From: an uncultured Rubrobacteraceae bacterium
GTDB taxonomy: Bacteria; Actinomycetota; Rubrobacteria; Rubrobacterales; Rubrobacteraceae
Direction: 5' to 3'
Assembly: GCA_902805985.1 (NCBI GenBank)
Contig: CADCUW010000140.1
Span: 1-7,199 of the forward strand
Length of the DNA: 7,199 nt
Part shown: positions 1 through 7,199 of the stretch, piece by piece
How the letters are laid out: each line of letters opens with the position of its first letter
Numbering within the stretch: position 1 is the stretch's first letter
Program-made: the position numbers and the translations under genes
The notes under the pieces: generated by a model
What the model was told of the DNA's origin: nothing
Seen by the model: only the letters and a program-made list of their open reading frames with translations
Database searches by the model: none

Positions 1-2273
1 ACGCGGGCGCCCTCGATGTCGTTGACGTCCGCGGCGTTGGGATCCAGGTCCTTGAAGAAGCTCGGCTCCTGGATGTAGGTCGAGTCCGGGTCCCACTCGT
101 AGAGGTCGCCCTCGGGGACGTCCACCCCGTTCCACTGCTCGTTGCCGGTGTAGACGTCGGCGTACTGCTCGCGGTAGATGTTCGGGTCGAGGGCGTTCTC
201 GATCTCGCGGGCGACCTCCTCCTGGGAGGGCCACACGTCCCTCAGGTAGACGGGGTTCCCATCCCTGTCCTCGCCCAAGGGATCCCTGGAGAGGTCGATG
301 TCCACCGTCCCGGCCAGCGCGTAGGCGACCACGAGCGGCGGCGAGGCCAGGTAGTTCGCCCTCACATCCGGGTTGATGCGCCCCTCGAAGTTGCGGTTGC
401 CGGAGAGGACGGCGGCGACGACGAGGTCGTTCTCCTCTACGGCCTCCGAGATCTCCTCTGCCAGCGGCCCGGAGTTGCCGATGCACGTCGTGCAGCCGTA
501 ACCGACCACGTCGAACCGGAGCTCCTCCAGCGGGTCGAGGAGCCCGGAGGTCTGGAGGTACTCGGTGACCACCTTCGAGCCTGGCGCGAGGCTCGTCTTT
601 ACGTGCGGCTGGACCTTCAGGCCCTTCTCTACCGCTTTTTTGGCCAGCAGCCCGGCACCCATCATCACCGAAGGGTTGCTCGTGTTTGTGCAGGAGGTGA
701 TCGCCGCTATGACCGCCGAGCCGTGCTTGAGGTACATCTCCTCGCCGTCGACCGTGACCGTGACGGAGCCCGAAGGCGCGGCCTCCGGCTCCTCGCCCTC
801 CGGCTCGCCGCCGGCCGTCGGGTCGGCCTGGCCTTCGCCGGTCGCGCCCGCGGCCCCGGCGGGGGCGTCGCTCGTCGGGAAGGACTCGGTGTCGTCGGCC
901 TCGTGGCTCTCGCCCGTGGAGACGGCGCCGCCCTCCTTGCCCTCGGCCTCGTTGGCGCCGCCGCGGGCGGCCGGCGAGCCGGGGCTCGGGGTGTCACTCG
1001 CCGGGAAGGACTCATCGTCGGCCTCATCGTAGGCGTCGTCGCCGTGGCCGTTCGTGGAGCCGTTGCCCACCAGGGCGTGGTCCATGCCGACCATGTCGGC
1101 GAGGGCCTGGCGGAACGAGGGCTGCATGTCGTCGAGCGCCACCCTGTCCTGCGGCCGGCGCGGACCGGCGAGGCTCGCCTCGACCGTGGAGAGGTCGAGT
1201 TCCAGCACCTCGGTGAAGCGCGGTTCGGGCGTCTCGTCCGTGCGCCAGAGGCCCTGCTCCCTGTGGTACGCCTCGACCAGCTCGACGAGCTCCTCGTCGC
1301 GCCCGGTCCCCCGCAGGTACTTGAGCGTCTCCTCGTCCACCGGGAAGAACGTGCAGGTGGCCCCGAACTCGGGGGACATGTTGGCGATGGTCGCGCGGTC
1401 CGGGAGGGAGAGGCGGGACAACCCGTCGCCGTAGAACTCGACGAACTTTCCGACCACGCCGTGGGCGCGGAGCATCTGGGTGACGGTGAGGACGAGGTCG
1501 GTTGCCGTAACACCCTCCGGCAGGGCATCCGTCAGCTTGAAGCCTATGACCTCGGGGACGAGCATGTAGTAGGGCTGGCCGAGGGTGACGGCCTCGGCCT
1601 CGATGCCGCCCACGCCCCAGCCGAGGACGCCGAGGCCGTTGATCATGGTGGTGTGGCTGTCGGTGCCGACGAGCGTGTCCGGCATCGCCACACCGTCCTT
1701 GACGATGACGCCCTTGGCCAGGTACTCCAGGTTGACCTGGTGGATGATGCCGGTGGCGGGCGGCACGACGGAGAAGTTGTCGAAGGCCTGCTGGCCCCAC
1801 TTCAGGAACTCATAGCGCTCGCGGTTGCGCTCGAACTCGCGCTCGGCGTTGAACTGCAGCGCCGCCTGGTTCCCGAAGGCATCCACCTGGACGGAGTGGT
1901 CGATGACGAGGTCCACGGGCACGAGAGGGTTGATTTTCTTCGGGTCCCCCCCGACGTTCTGCATGGCGCTCCGCATCGCCGCGAGATCCACGATGGCAGG
2001 CACCCCGGTAAAGTCCTGCATGACTACCCGCGCCGGAAGGTAGGCGAGCTCCCCGCCGATAGACTCCGGCCAGTTCGCCAGAGCCTCGACGTCTTCCTGG
2101 GAGACGAACTTGCCGCCGGCGTTTCTAAGCAGCGATTCGAGCATCACCCTGATGGAGAACGGCAGCGAGAAGATGTCCCCCTCCACCTGCTCGTCCAGCT
2201 TCTTCAGGCTGTAGTAGGTGACTTCACCGGAGCCGGCGTTCAGGCTGCTGCGCGCGCCGTAAGAATCTTCCAT
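1..2273 (-). CDS. acnA: Aconitate hydratase (AcnA/IRP1 type), partial, 3' end beyond left edge
   Basis: Aconitase isomerises citrate to isocitrate through cis-aconitate in the TCA cycle, using a [4Fe-4S] cluster in the cytoplasm. The minus frame is open from ATG at 2273 to the left edge (757 complete codons). Family motifs seen in order: [16 protein letters not shown] near the N-terminus, [32 protein letters not shown] (residues 199 onward), SCTNTSNP (cluster ligand Cys528) and [13 protein letters not shown] (ligands Cys594 and Cys597), then [14 protein letters not shown]. The reading stops at IEGAR, just before the expected GDS-TTDHISPAG swivel domain, so roughly 200 or more residues lie outside the window. 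The start is supported by a purine-rich GAAGGGG (2289-2283) nine bases upstream. A ~95-residue Ala/Gly/Glu/Asp-rich insert (about residues 404-500) separates the N-terminal part from the Cys528 motif and makes the protein longer than typical ~900-residue homologues. Function is near certain; the role of the insert is unknown. Confidence 0.97.
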   Translation of the reverse strand, partial: MEDSYGARSSLNAGSGEVTYYSLKKLDEQVEGDIFSLPFSIRVMLESLLRNAGGKFVSQEDVEALANWPESIGGELAYLPARVVMQDFTGVPAIVDLAAMRSAMQNVGGDPKKINPLVPVDLVIDHSVQVDAFGNQAALQFNAEREFERNRERYEFLKWGQQAFDNFSVVPPATGIIHQVNLEYLAKGVIVKDGVAMPDTLVGTDSHTTMINGLGVLGWGVGGIEAEAVTLGQPYYMLVPEVIGFKLTDALPEGVTATDLVLTVTQMLRAHGVVGKFVEFYGDGLSRLSLPDRATIANMSPEFGATCTFFPVDEETLKYLRGTGRDEELVELVEAYHREQGLWRTDETPEPRFTEVLELDLSTVEASLAGPRRPQDRVALDDMQPSFRQALADMVGMDHALVGNGSTNGHGDDAYDEADDESFPASDTPSPGSPAARGGANEAEGKEGGAVSTGESHEADDTESFPTSDAPAGAAGATGEGQADPTAGGEPEGEEPEAAPSGSVTVTVDGEEMYLKHGSAVIAAITSCTNTSNPSVMMGAGLLAKKAVEKGLKVQPHVKTSLAPGSKVVTEYLQTSGLLDPLEELRFDVVGYGCTTCIGNSGPLAEEISEAVEENDLVVAAVLSGNRNFEGRINPDVRANYLASPPLVVAYALAGTVDIDLSRDPLGEDRDGNPVYLRDVWPSQEEVAREIENALDPNIYREQYADVYTGNEQWNGVDVPEGDLYEWDPDSTYIQEPSFFKDLDPNAADVNDIEGAR
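774..1064 (-). other. Acidic low-complexity insert in aconitase with two SFPxSD motifs
   Basis: This segment of acnA encodes about residues 404-500, rich in Gly, Ala, Glu, Asp and Ser and apparently disordered. It holds two related motifs 41 residues apart: [13 protein letters not shown] (417-429) and [14 protein letters not shown] (458-471). The underlying DNA shares an exact 12-mer, GAGTCCTTCCCG on the minus strand (1013-1002 and 887-876), so the second motif may come from internal duplication. Recognisable aconitase sequence resumes with [15 protein letters not shown] ahead of the first cluster cysteine. AcnA of E. coli and Bacillus, as I remember them, have only a short linker here. Confidence 0.8.
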
Positions 2274-2282
2274 GTTTTTCGA

Positions 2283-2322
2283 CCCCTTCTCTGGAGGTTC
2301 CGCGTTCGTTGGTCTGATTATA
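2283..2322 (-). promoter_or_regulatory. Putative acnA promoter -10 (TATAAT) and ribosome binding site
   Basis: On the minus strand a perfect TATAAT sits at 2322-2317 and a GAAGGGG ribosome binding site at 2289-2283, nine bases before the acnA ATG. Transcription would start near 2310, giving a leader of about 37 bases. No good -35 is visible at 16-18 bp; the closest is GGGAAC at a 16-bp spacing. The box lies in the 77-bp gap after vapC, so acnA could be transcribed both from here and by read-through. Confidence 0.5.
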
Positions 2323-2350
2323 GATGATCGGAGGCCGCGTTCCCGCCCGC

Positions 2351-2755
2351 TCAGGCTAGGACGAGATCCGGGACGACGCCCGCCAGCTTCTCGAAATCCC
2401 GGTCGTCGTGGAGCAGCATCAGACCGTGCTCGACGGCGACGCGGGCGATGAGGCAGTCTACGGCGGAGCGGATGGTTACGGCCGCGCGGCGACAGTCAGA
2501 GTACATCCGCGCGGCCTCCCGGTAGCTCCCGACGGGGTGCCGCGGATGGTAGAAGGTCTGCGAGCCGAGGTACCAGGATGTCCGCTCGAACTCCCTCCGC
2601 GAAGTGACGCCCCGGACGACCTCCTGGTAGATGACGCCCGTGAGGCCCACCATGCGGCCCCGGTCCCATATCTCTGCGAAGCGTCCCACGGCCTCCGTCC
2701 GCGTTCCCGCCAGGTAATCGATCCACACCGAGGTATCTACCAGGTACGGGGCTAT
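2351..2755 (-). CDS. vapC: VapC-type PIN-domain ribonuclease toxin, start codon uncertain
   Basis: PIN-domain toxins are Mg-dependent RNases that are neutralised by a cognate antitoxin. The reading frame gives [14 protein letters not shown], then [15 protein letters not shown] and [10 protein letters not shown], which supply the expected four acidic sites: Asp in VDTS (codon 2737-2735), Glu in YQE, Asp in AVD, and the final DDRD cluster. Stop is TGA at 2353-2351. The start is the problem. The first ATG/GTG/TTG in this frame after the upstream stop is GTG at 2728, which would begin at VWIDYL and delete the first catalytic Asp. A normal-length toxin (134 codons) would start at ATA 2755, which overlaps the antitoxin stop as ATAG; CTG at 2743 is another non-standard option. 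I drew the gene from 2755 because that includes the whole domain. If only GTG is used, the product (125 aa) is probably inactive. The family call is firm; activity is doubtful. Confidence 0.8.
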   Translation of the reverse strand: MAPYLVDTSVWIDYLAGTRTEAVGRFAEIWDRGRMVGLTGVIYQEVVRGVTSRREFERTSWYLGSQTFYHPRHPVGSYREAARMYSDCRRAAVTIRSAVDCLIARVAVEHGLMLLHDDRDFEKLAGVVPDLVLA

Positions 2756-2966
2756 CTGCCTTCGCGAAGCCTCTTGTAATCGTAGCCGGGATGGAACGAG
2801 ATCTTCCCCCGCAACTCCCGGATGTCCTTGCGCTTGTGGTTGGCTTGTGGTTGGCCACGAACTCCCGCAGCGCCCGGTCTACCAACTCCCGCTTCGTCTT
2901 CGTGTCCGAGTGCCGGAACGCCGCCTCCTCAACCAACTCATCGTCCAAAACTATGTTCGTGCGCAT
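2752..2966 (-). pseudogene. vapB: VapB-type antitoxin, frameshifted by an 11-bp tandem duplication
   Basis: The N-terminal part reads MRTNIVLDDELVEEA, then TKRELVDRALREFVANHK, which is typical of the short VapB antitoxins (COG5450-like, ribbon-helix-helix N-terminus) encoded before PIN toxins. After NHK the frame is lost, because 11 bases are exactly duplicated. Removing one copy restores KRKDIRELRGKISFHPGYDY, ending KRLREGR and a TAG at 2754-2752: a normal 67-residue antitoxin that overlaps the toxin start. As written, translation continues in the wrong frame to a stop at 2496 (156 residues), losing the C-terminal toxin-binding half. I preferred ATG 2966 over ATG 2972 because AGGAGG (2980-2975) is nine bases from the former and only three from the latter. 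The lesion could be real decay, a slippage-prone switch, or an assembly error. Confidence 0.85.
2832..2855. repeat. 11-bp perfect tandem duplication inside vapB
   Basis: On the plus strand cttgtggttgg occurs twice with no gap (2833-2843 and 2844-2854), and one flanking base on each side also fits the period. Eleven is not a multiple of three, so one extra copy shifts the vapB frame. Deleting either copy restores a complete antitoxin. Confidence 0.95.
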
Positions 2967-2973
2967 CTCCATA

Positions 2974-3017
2974 CACCTCCTGATATGTGTTGTACGGCTG
3001 GGTCCGGCCGCGCTCAA
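2974..3017 (-). promoter_or_regulatory. Putative vapBC promoter and strong Shine-Dalgarno
   Basis: On the minus strand TTGAGC (3017-3012) is followed after exactly 17 bases by TACAAC (2994-2989); each matches four of six consensus positions. A consensus Shine-Dalgarno AGGAGGT follows at 2980-2974. The predicted start near 2982 gives a leader of about 16 bases to ATG 2966. The elements fit in the 59-bp gap after the upstream gene's stop, so the pair probably has its own promoter. TA antitoxins usually autoregulate here, but I saw no convincing long palindrome. Confidence 0.45.
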
Positions 3018-3025
3018 GCGGGATC

Positions 3026-4624
3026 TCAGCGGGGCACGAGCTCGTAGAGGATCCGGTCCTCACCCACCGGGACCACGTCGAACCCGGCCTCTCTAAAGCG
3101 ACCGTAGTCCACCCGGCCGTGGTCGAGAACGTAGACGGGGCCGGTCTCGGCGGCACGGCGGGCGGCCTCGACGCCGGTGGTGTCGCCGGTCCCGTAGCGA
3201 ACAGCGGACTGTGCCGCGGTCAGGTCGTCGGGCCAGACGAGGTCGGTGCGGCGGTCCCAGGAGGTGCAGAAGGGGTCCAGGAGGGTGAGGTCCCGCCGGC
3301 GCTCCTCGACGAGGACCATGTACCAGAGGGGGCTGCGGTGGTGCAGAACGGTCGCGCCTTGCTCCGCGTACCGGGCCACCGCCTCGACCGCGCGGCGTCC
3401 CCCGTAGGCCTCGTTTCCGTCCACGCCGGCCGGTGAGATCCAGGCTCCGAGAAGCGGCATGGCGAGAATGGCCATGGAGAGTGCCACCGGAAGGACCCCC
3501 TCCGGGACGCCGCGCAGGTTCTCCGTCGGGCGGAGGAGACGGCCGAGGCCGGTGCAGACGCAGAGCGCTAAGGTTAGCAGGGCCGGGATCAGGAACGCCG
3601 CGAAGTCCTCGATGCCGAGCCACAGGTACGCCAACCCGTGGAGCAGGGAACCGAGAAAGACGACGCCGAGAAGGCCGGCCGCCGGGCGGTCCCGGATCAG
3701 CAGGTACGCCGCCCCGAACGCCCCGATTGCCAGGAAAGCGAGCGGAAACTGGACGAGTACCTCCCGTCCGAAAGCCGCCAGCTTCGCGGCGGGACCTTCG
3801 AGCGCGAGGGAGGAAGGGACGCATTGCCTGCCCGCCTCCGAAGACTCCGCGAGGAAGCTCCCCCCCGTCACCAGGTTCAGGAACCGACCAGGCGTCGAGG
3901 GGTCAGCCTCGTTCAGGGGCGCGTCCATCAGGGCGCGGATCGGGAGGTAGAGCAGGGGCAGCAGGCCGAGCGCGAAGAGGCCGGCTCCCTTCAGCGAGAG
4001 CCCGGCCTTCGAGAAGGCGCTCCGGTCCACCAGGGCGACGAAGAGGAGTCCTGCCGGTATCAGGACCCCGCTCGACAGGTGGTGTGTCAGCGAGAGGCCA
4101 GCCAGGAGGGACGCGATGAGCAGGGCCCGATCGTCCCGCCGGTCCCGCCAGAGAAGAAGCAGGAGAAGAACGGAGGCCACGAAGAGGGCGTTGAGGGTGT
4201 AGACCTCCGAGATCACGGCCTGCGACCAGAACGCCCCCGAGAACCCGAAGGCCAGAGCGCCCGCGCCAGCGGCCGCGACCCGACGGCTGAGCAACAGACC
4301 CGCCGCGTAGACCACCGCCACCGCGACGACGCCGTAGACGGCGGAGGCGAGGGTGACCCGGTAAGCAACGTCCCCGAAGGGCAGGTAGGTAAAGAGATGC
4401 GTCAGCATCATGTAGGTCGGGTAGCCGGTCGGATGGCCGACGCCGAGCACCGGGACCGCCGCCTGCAGCATCGGCGAGTCAAGCGTGTAAGGCGTGCCGT
4501 AGGGCAGCACGGTCGGGGCGAGCGTGGCGCCGTAGACGACGCCCACGACCAGCGCGACCACCACACCCGAAGCGACGGCCCATCCGGGGAAAATCCTCTC
4601 ATCGTGAGCAGGGTCCTGGATCAT
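3026..4624 (-). CDS. DUF2723 / TMEM260-like polytopic membrane protein, probable glycosyltransferase
   Basis: A 532-residue integral membrane protein. A short cytoplasmic N-terminus precedes a first helix at about 16-36. A first outer loop follows with TLDSPMLQ (Asp49) and HPTGYP (64-69), then hydrophobic stretches near 86-112, 117-132, 146-158, 168-200, 212-228, 290-312, 317-337, 340-360 and 378-396. A soluble C-terminal portion begins near 400. The acidic residue plus HPTGYP loop, SEVYTLNALF (139-148) and LSLTHH (177-182) are the hallmarks of DUF2723. The family has GT-C-like architecture, and its eukaryotic relative TMEM260 has been described as a protein O-mannosyltransferase. A polyprenyl-phosphate-sugar-dependent transferase acting on the outer membrane face is therefore the best guess; the acceptor is unknown. 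Start is ATG 4624 with no clear Shine-Dalgarno, consistent with a very short leader. Divergent from the Yip1-like gene; followed at 59 bp by vapB. Confidence 0.8.
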   Translation of the reverse strand: MIQDPAHDERIFPGWAVASGVVVALVVGVVYGATLAPTVLPYGTPYTLDSPMLQAAVPVLGVGHPTGYPTYMMLTHLFTYLPFGDVAYRVTLASAVYGVVAVAVVYAAGLLLSRRVAAAGAGALAFGFSGAFWSQAVISEVYTLNALFVASVLLLLLLWRDRRDDRALLIASLLAGLSLTHHLSSGVLIPAGLLFVALVDRSAFSKAGLSLKGAGLFALGLLPLLYLPIRALMDAPLNEADPSTPGRFLNLVTGGSFLAESSEAGRQCVPSSLALEGPAAKLAAFGREVLVQFPLAFLAIGAFGAAYLLIRDRPAAGLLGVVFLGSLLHGLAYLWLGIEDFAAFLIPALLTLALCVCTGLGRLLRPTENLRGVPEGVLPVALSMAILAMPLLGAWISPAGVDGNEAYGGRRAVEAVARYAEQGATVLHHRSPLWYMVLVEERRRDLTLLDPFCTSWDRRTDLVWPDDLTAAQSAVRYGTGDTTGVEAARRAAETGPVYVLDHGRVDYGRFREAGFDVVPVGEDRILYELVPR

Positions 4625-4635
4625 GGCGGGTCAGC

Positions 4636-4641
4636 ATACTA
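4636..4641 (-). promoter_or_regulatory. Possible -10 box of the DUF2723 gene, near-leaderless
   Basis: On the minus strand TAGTAT (4641-4636) lies 11 bases before the ATG at 4624, so transcription would start only about four or five bases before the start codon. No Shine-Dalgarno is present between them, which agrees with a near-leaderless message. No convincing -35 is seen. Confidence 0.3.
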
Positions 4642-4746
4642 CGCCCGTTTGCCGCCTTCCCTGATACCCGCAACCGAACATCGCCACCACGATCAGCCTG
4701 AAAGAGCGGCATACTCCCGGTATCATCGCCCCCTGCGACCCCTCGA

Positions 4747-4776
4747 AGGCTCAGAGCCTGGAACCTTCTATATACT
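4747..4776 (+). promoter_or_regulatory. Putative leaderless promoter with overlapping inverted repeat
   Basis: TATACT (4771-4776) ends six bases before the GTG at 4783, so the predicted transcript starts at or next to the start codon. No Shine-Dalgarno is present upstream of GTG. A perfect inverted repeat, AGGCTC-A-GAGCCT (4747-4759), covers the place where a -35 hexamer would lie, and no TTGACA-like sequence is visible. This is a plausible operator, though the half-sites are only 6 bp. An alternative stem GAAGG (4745-4749) / CCTTC (4764-4768) also exists. Confidence 0.45.
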
Positions 4777-4782
4777 CCGTTC

Positions 4783-5325
4783 GTGGCGAAGCGGGGGTAC
4801 ACGCGAGACACGATCCGGGGCGGGGCGAGCGACTGGGACGTCTCGCGTCCGTTCTCGAGCTACGGACGGCTGCTCTCGACGCTCCTCGTCCACCCGGCCC
4901 GCTTCTTCGAGCTGTTGCCGAAGGTCCCCGACGTGCGGGCGCCCGCGCTGTTCCTGGCGTTCTCGGGGTTCCCGGCGGCGATCTTCTGGTTCTTCCTGGC
5001 GGGGCTCTACCCGGCGCTCGTCGCGCTCGTCCTGCCGCTGCCGCTCTCCGTGCCGCTCGCCGGCCTCTACCACGCGGGCGCCCTCGGCGGCCGGTACGGG
5101 TTCGGGGTCACGTGGCGGACGCTGGCCTACCCGCTCGGGTTCGTCCTGCCGTTGCTGGCCGTTCCCCTTCTTCGGTGGGCGGCGCTCGCATGGGCCGCCG
5201 GGCTGCTGGTGCCGCTGGGTGTCGTAAAGACCCAGGAGGTGCCGGCGTGGCGGGGTGTCGTTCTCGGCCTCGTCGCCGCGGCGCTGATGGTCGGGGTGGG
5301 CCTGGCGCTTCGGGTACGAGGGTAA
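4783..5325 (+). CDS. Yip1-domain-like membrane protein
   Basis: A 180-residue protein starting at GTG. A polar N-terminus of about 50 residues contains LLVHPARFFELLPKVPDVRAP-type sequence (about 34-54), the amphipathic lead-in typical of bacterial Yip1-family proteins. It is followed by five hydrophobic segments at roughly 53-74, 76-97, 114-130, 132-148 and 157-175, and a short basic tail. The five-segment layout and length fit the Yip1 domain (PF04893-like), whose bacterial members have no settled biochemical role. GTG 4783 was chosen because a -10 box ends six bases before it and no ribosome binding site exists, suggesting leaderless initiation. It is divergent from the DUF2723 gene (158-bp gap) and convergent with the acetyltransferase (7-bp gap). 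The membrane topology is clear from sequence; the family call is moderate and rests on pattern only. Confidence 0.7.
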   Translation: MAKRGYTRDTIRGGASDWDVSRPFSSYGRLLSTLLVHPARFFELLPKVPDVRAPALFLAFSGFPAAIFWFFLAGLYPALVALVLPLPLSVPLAGLYHAGALGGRYGFGVTWRTLAYPLGFVLPLLAVPLLRWAALAWAAGLLVPLGVVKTQEVPAWRGVVLGLVAAALMVGVGLALRVRG

Positions 5326-5334
5326 GCGGCCCTC
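5318..5334. terminator. Weak bidirectional hairpin between convergent genes
   Basis: GAGGG (5318-5322) pairs with CCCTC (5330-5334) around a seven-base loop. The loop contains the stop codon of the Yip1-like gene, and the right arm overlaps the stop of the acetyltransferase. The stem is only 5 bp and has no T tract, so it may simply be chance; it is reported because it sits exactly between two converging genes. Confidence 0.25.
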
Positions 5335-5806
5335 AGGTCTCCTCCGGCGGGTTTTCGACGTTGCCTACGAACTCTAGGGAGACGACGTCCGCCTCGACGA
5401 AGCCTAAAGACTTGTAGAAGTCGCGGGCGGCGACGTTGGCCCTGGTGGCGACGAGCTCGACGAGGGAGGCGTCGTGCTCGGCGGCGACCTCCCGGACCCG
5501 AGACATCAGCAGCCTTCCGACGCCGTTCCTGCGGTGGGCCTCTGAGACGGCGAGCATCGGGACCTCGATGACCGTATCCCCGTGGGCGAGGTCGGGCTTG
5601 ATCCAGAGGCTCACCACCCCGGCGACCTCGCCCCCGACCTCGGCGACGAAGACCCGCGCCCCGGTCTCCTGGAGCAGCCCGTCGAGCCGCGTCCGGACGG
5701 CCTCCTCGTCTGGTGGCGCGTCGCCGACGGCCCCTGCGAGCTCGCAGGCGAGGGCGTGGATCTTCGCCGCATCCTCCGCCGTGGCTTCCCTCAACTCGTA
5801 CTCCAT
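5333..5806 (-). CDS. GNAT-family N-acetyltransferase
   Basis: A 157-residue single-domain protein that would transfer an acetyl group from acetyl-CoA to an amine; the substrate cannot be told from sequence. It begins MEYELREATAEDAAKIHALA, the usual GNAT N-terminal strand and helix. The strands VFVAEVGGEVAGVVSLWI (52-69) and VIEVPMLAVSEAHRR (79-93) lead into the acetyl-CoA pyrophosphate-binding loop RRNGVG (92-97, matching RxxGxG). Motif B follows as TRANVAARDFYKSLGF (121-136), with Asn124 and Tyr131 in the usual places. I chose ATG 5806 because the GNAT fold starts immediately there and GGGAGG lies a few bases upstream, although its spacing is short. An upstream in-frame ATG at 5905 would add 33 residues with no similarity to the fold. 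The gene converges on the Yip1-like gene and is divergent from deoB (143-bp gap). Confidence 0.88.
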   Translation of the reverse strand: MEYELREATAEDAAKIHALACELAGAVGDAPPDEEAVRTRLDGLLQETGARVFVAEVGGEVAGVVSLWIKPDLAHGDTVIEVPMLAVSEAHRRNGVGRLLMSRVREVAAEHDASLVELVATRANVAARDFYKSLGFVEADVVSLEFVGNVENPPEET

Positions 5807-5949
5807 GCCCCTCCCGGTCCTCTCGTGTGGGTGGTTACTTACCCTACGAGGCCCGGCAGAGAACAGACGCCCCCAACGCCTGATAGAAGCAGCCGCAACG
5901 GGCATACTGACCCCTTACAGCGGTCAACGCGAGGGACTGGGGAAGAGAC

Positions 5950-7116
<1,167 letters not shown>

Positions 7117-7199
7117 TCTTCGTGGGTTTCGCCGGTTCTCGCGACACCTCCTGGACGTCCGCTAGGTGTTCTCGCCCACGCCCCGTCTCCTGCGATGGG
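7117..7199. other. Non-coding tail with an inverted repeat
   Basis: After the deoB stop there is no clear gene start in the 83 bases that remain. ACACCT (7144-7149) and AGGTGT (7164-7169) form a perfect 6-bp inverted repeat with a 14-base spacer, and the spacer itself contains the palindrome GGACGTCC (7153-7160). No T tract follows, so this is a weak terminator candidate; it could equally be an operator of a gene beyond the right edge. Confidence 0.3.

Noticed and set aside
707..1800. Minus-strand alternative frames within acnA (707-1528 and 1024-1800)
   Set aside because: Arg/Ser/Pro- and Arg/Gly-rich translations overlap acnA in other frames; typical GC-driven shadows.
603..2327. Long plus-strand open frame (574 codons) opposite aconitase
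   Set aside because: It is exactly antisense to a confident acnA, is Arg/Gly/Val/Asp-rich as expected from the complement of high-GC codons, and shows no domain motif.
2496..2966. The 156-residue frameshifted vapB reading frame as a genuine fusion protein
   Set aside because: Sequence after the duplication is Ser/Arg/Gly-rich with no domain, whereas deleting one repeat copy restores a full antitoxin; it is better explained as a frameshift.
2969..2990. ACAC-N10-GTGT inverted repeat around the vapB Shine-Dalgarno as a VapB operator
   Set aside because: Arms are only 4 bp and do not extend; too weak to call.
4599..4811. 70-codon minus-strand frame upstream of the DUF2723 gene
   Set aside because: It overlaps both divergent gene starts and the putative promoters, has no ribosome binding site and resembles no family.
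3638..5227. Long plus-strand open frame (529 codons) crossing the DUF2723 gene and the Yip1-like gene
   Set aside because: It is antisense to one real gene and out of frame with another; composition is Arg/Glu/Ser low complexity with no recognisable fold.

Overview
The window is high-GC DNA with actinobacterial character. The aconitase carries acidic linker motifs of the (E)SFPASD type, which I associate from memory with actinobacteria and especially Rubrobacter-like lineages. At least one gene appears to have a leaderless promoter, and short gaps separate compactly arranged, often divergent genes. Assignment to Rubrobacteria is an inference from protein flavour only; no rRNA or other marker is present.

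Layout, left to right. (1) 1-2273, minus strand: an aconitate hydratase (acnA) cut by the left edge before its C-terminal swivel domain. It contains an unusual ~95-residue acidic insert with two copies of an SFPxSD motif. A TATAAT box lies just upstream. (2) 2351-2966, minus strand: a vapBC-type toxin-antitoxin pair. The antitoxin is broken by an exact 11-bp tandem duplication, and the PIN toxin lacks any standard start codon upstream of its first catalytic Asp. (3) 3026-4624, minus strand: a DUF2723 (TMEM260-like) polytopic membrane protein, probably a lipid-linked-sugar glycosyltransferase. (4) 4783-5325, plus strand: a small five-segment membrane protein resembling the Yip1 domain, probably translated from a leaderless transcript. 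(5) 5333-5806, minus strand, convergent with the previous gene (7-bp gap): a GNAT N-acetyltransferase. (6) 5950-7116, plus strand: phosphopentomutase (deoB), complete, with all metal ligands but an altered loop around the nucleophilic threonine. (7) 7117-7199: non-coding tail with one inverted repeat.

The genes do not form a single pathway. Aconitase (TCA cycle) and phosphopentomutase (nucleoside salvage/pentose phosphate) are housekeeping enzymes; the membrane proteins and acetyltransferase are accessory. The part most worth a second look is the vapBC locus. The antitoxin frameshift and the toxin's lost start suggest either a decaying TA module or a slippage-switchable one. The aconitase insert comes next. 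I found no mobile element, CRISPR array, RNA gene or multi-gene novel system.
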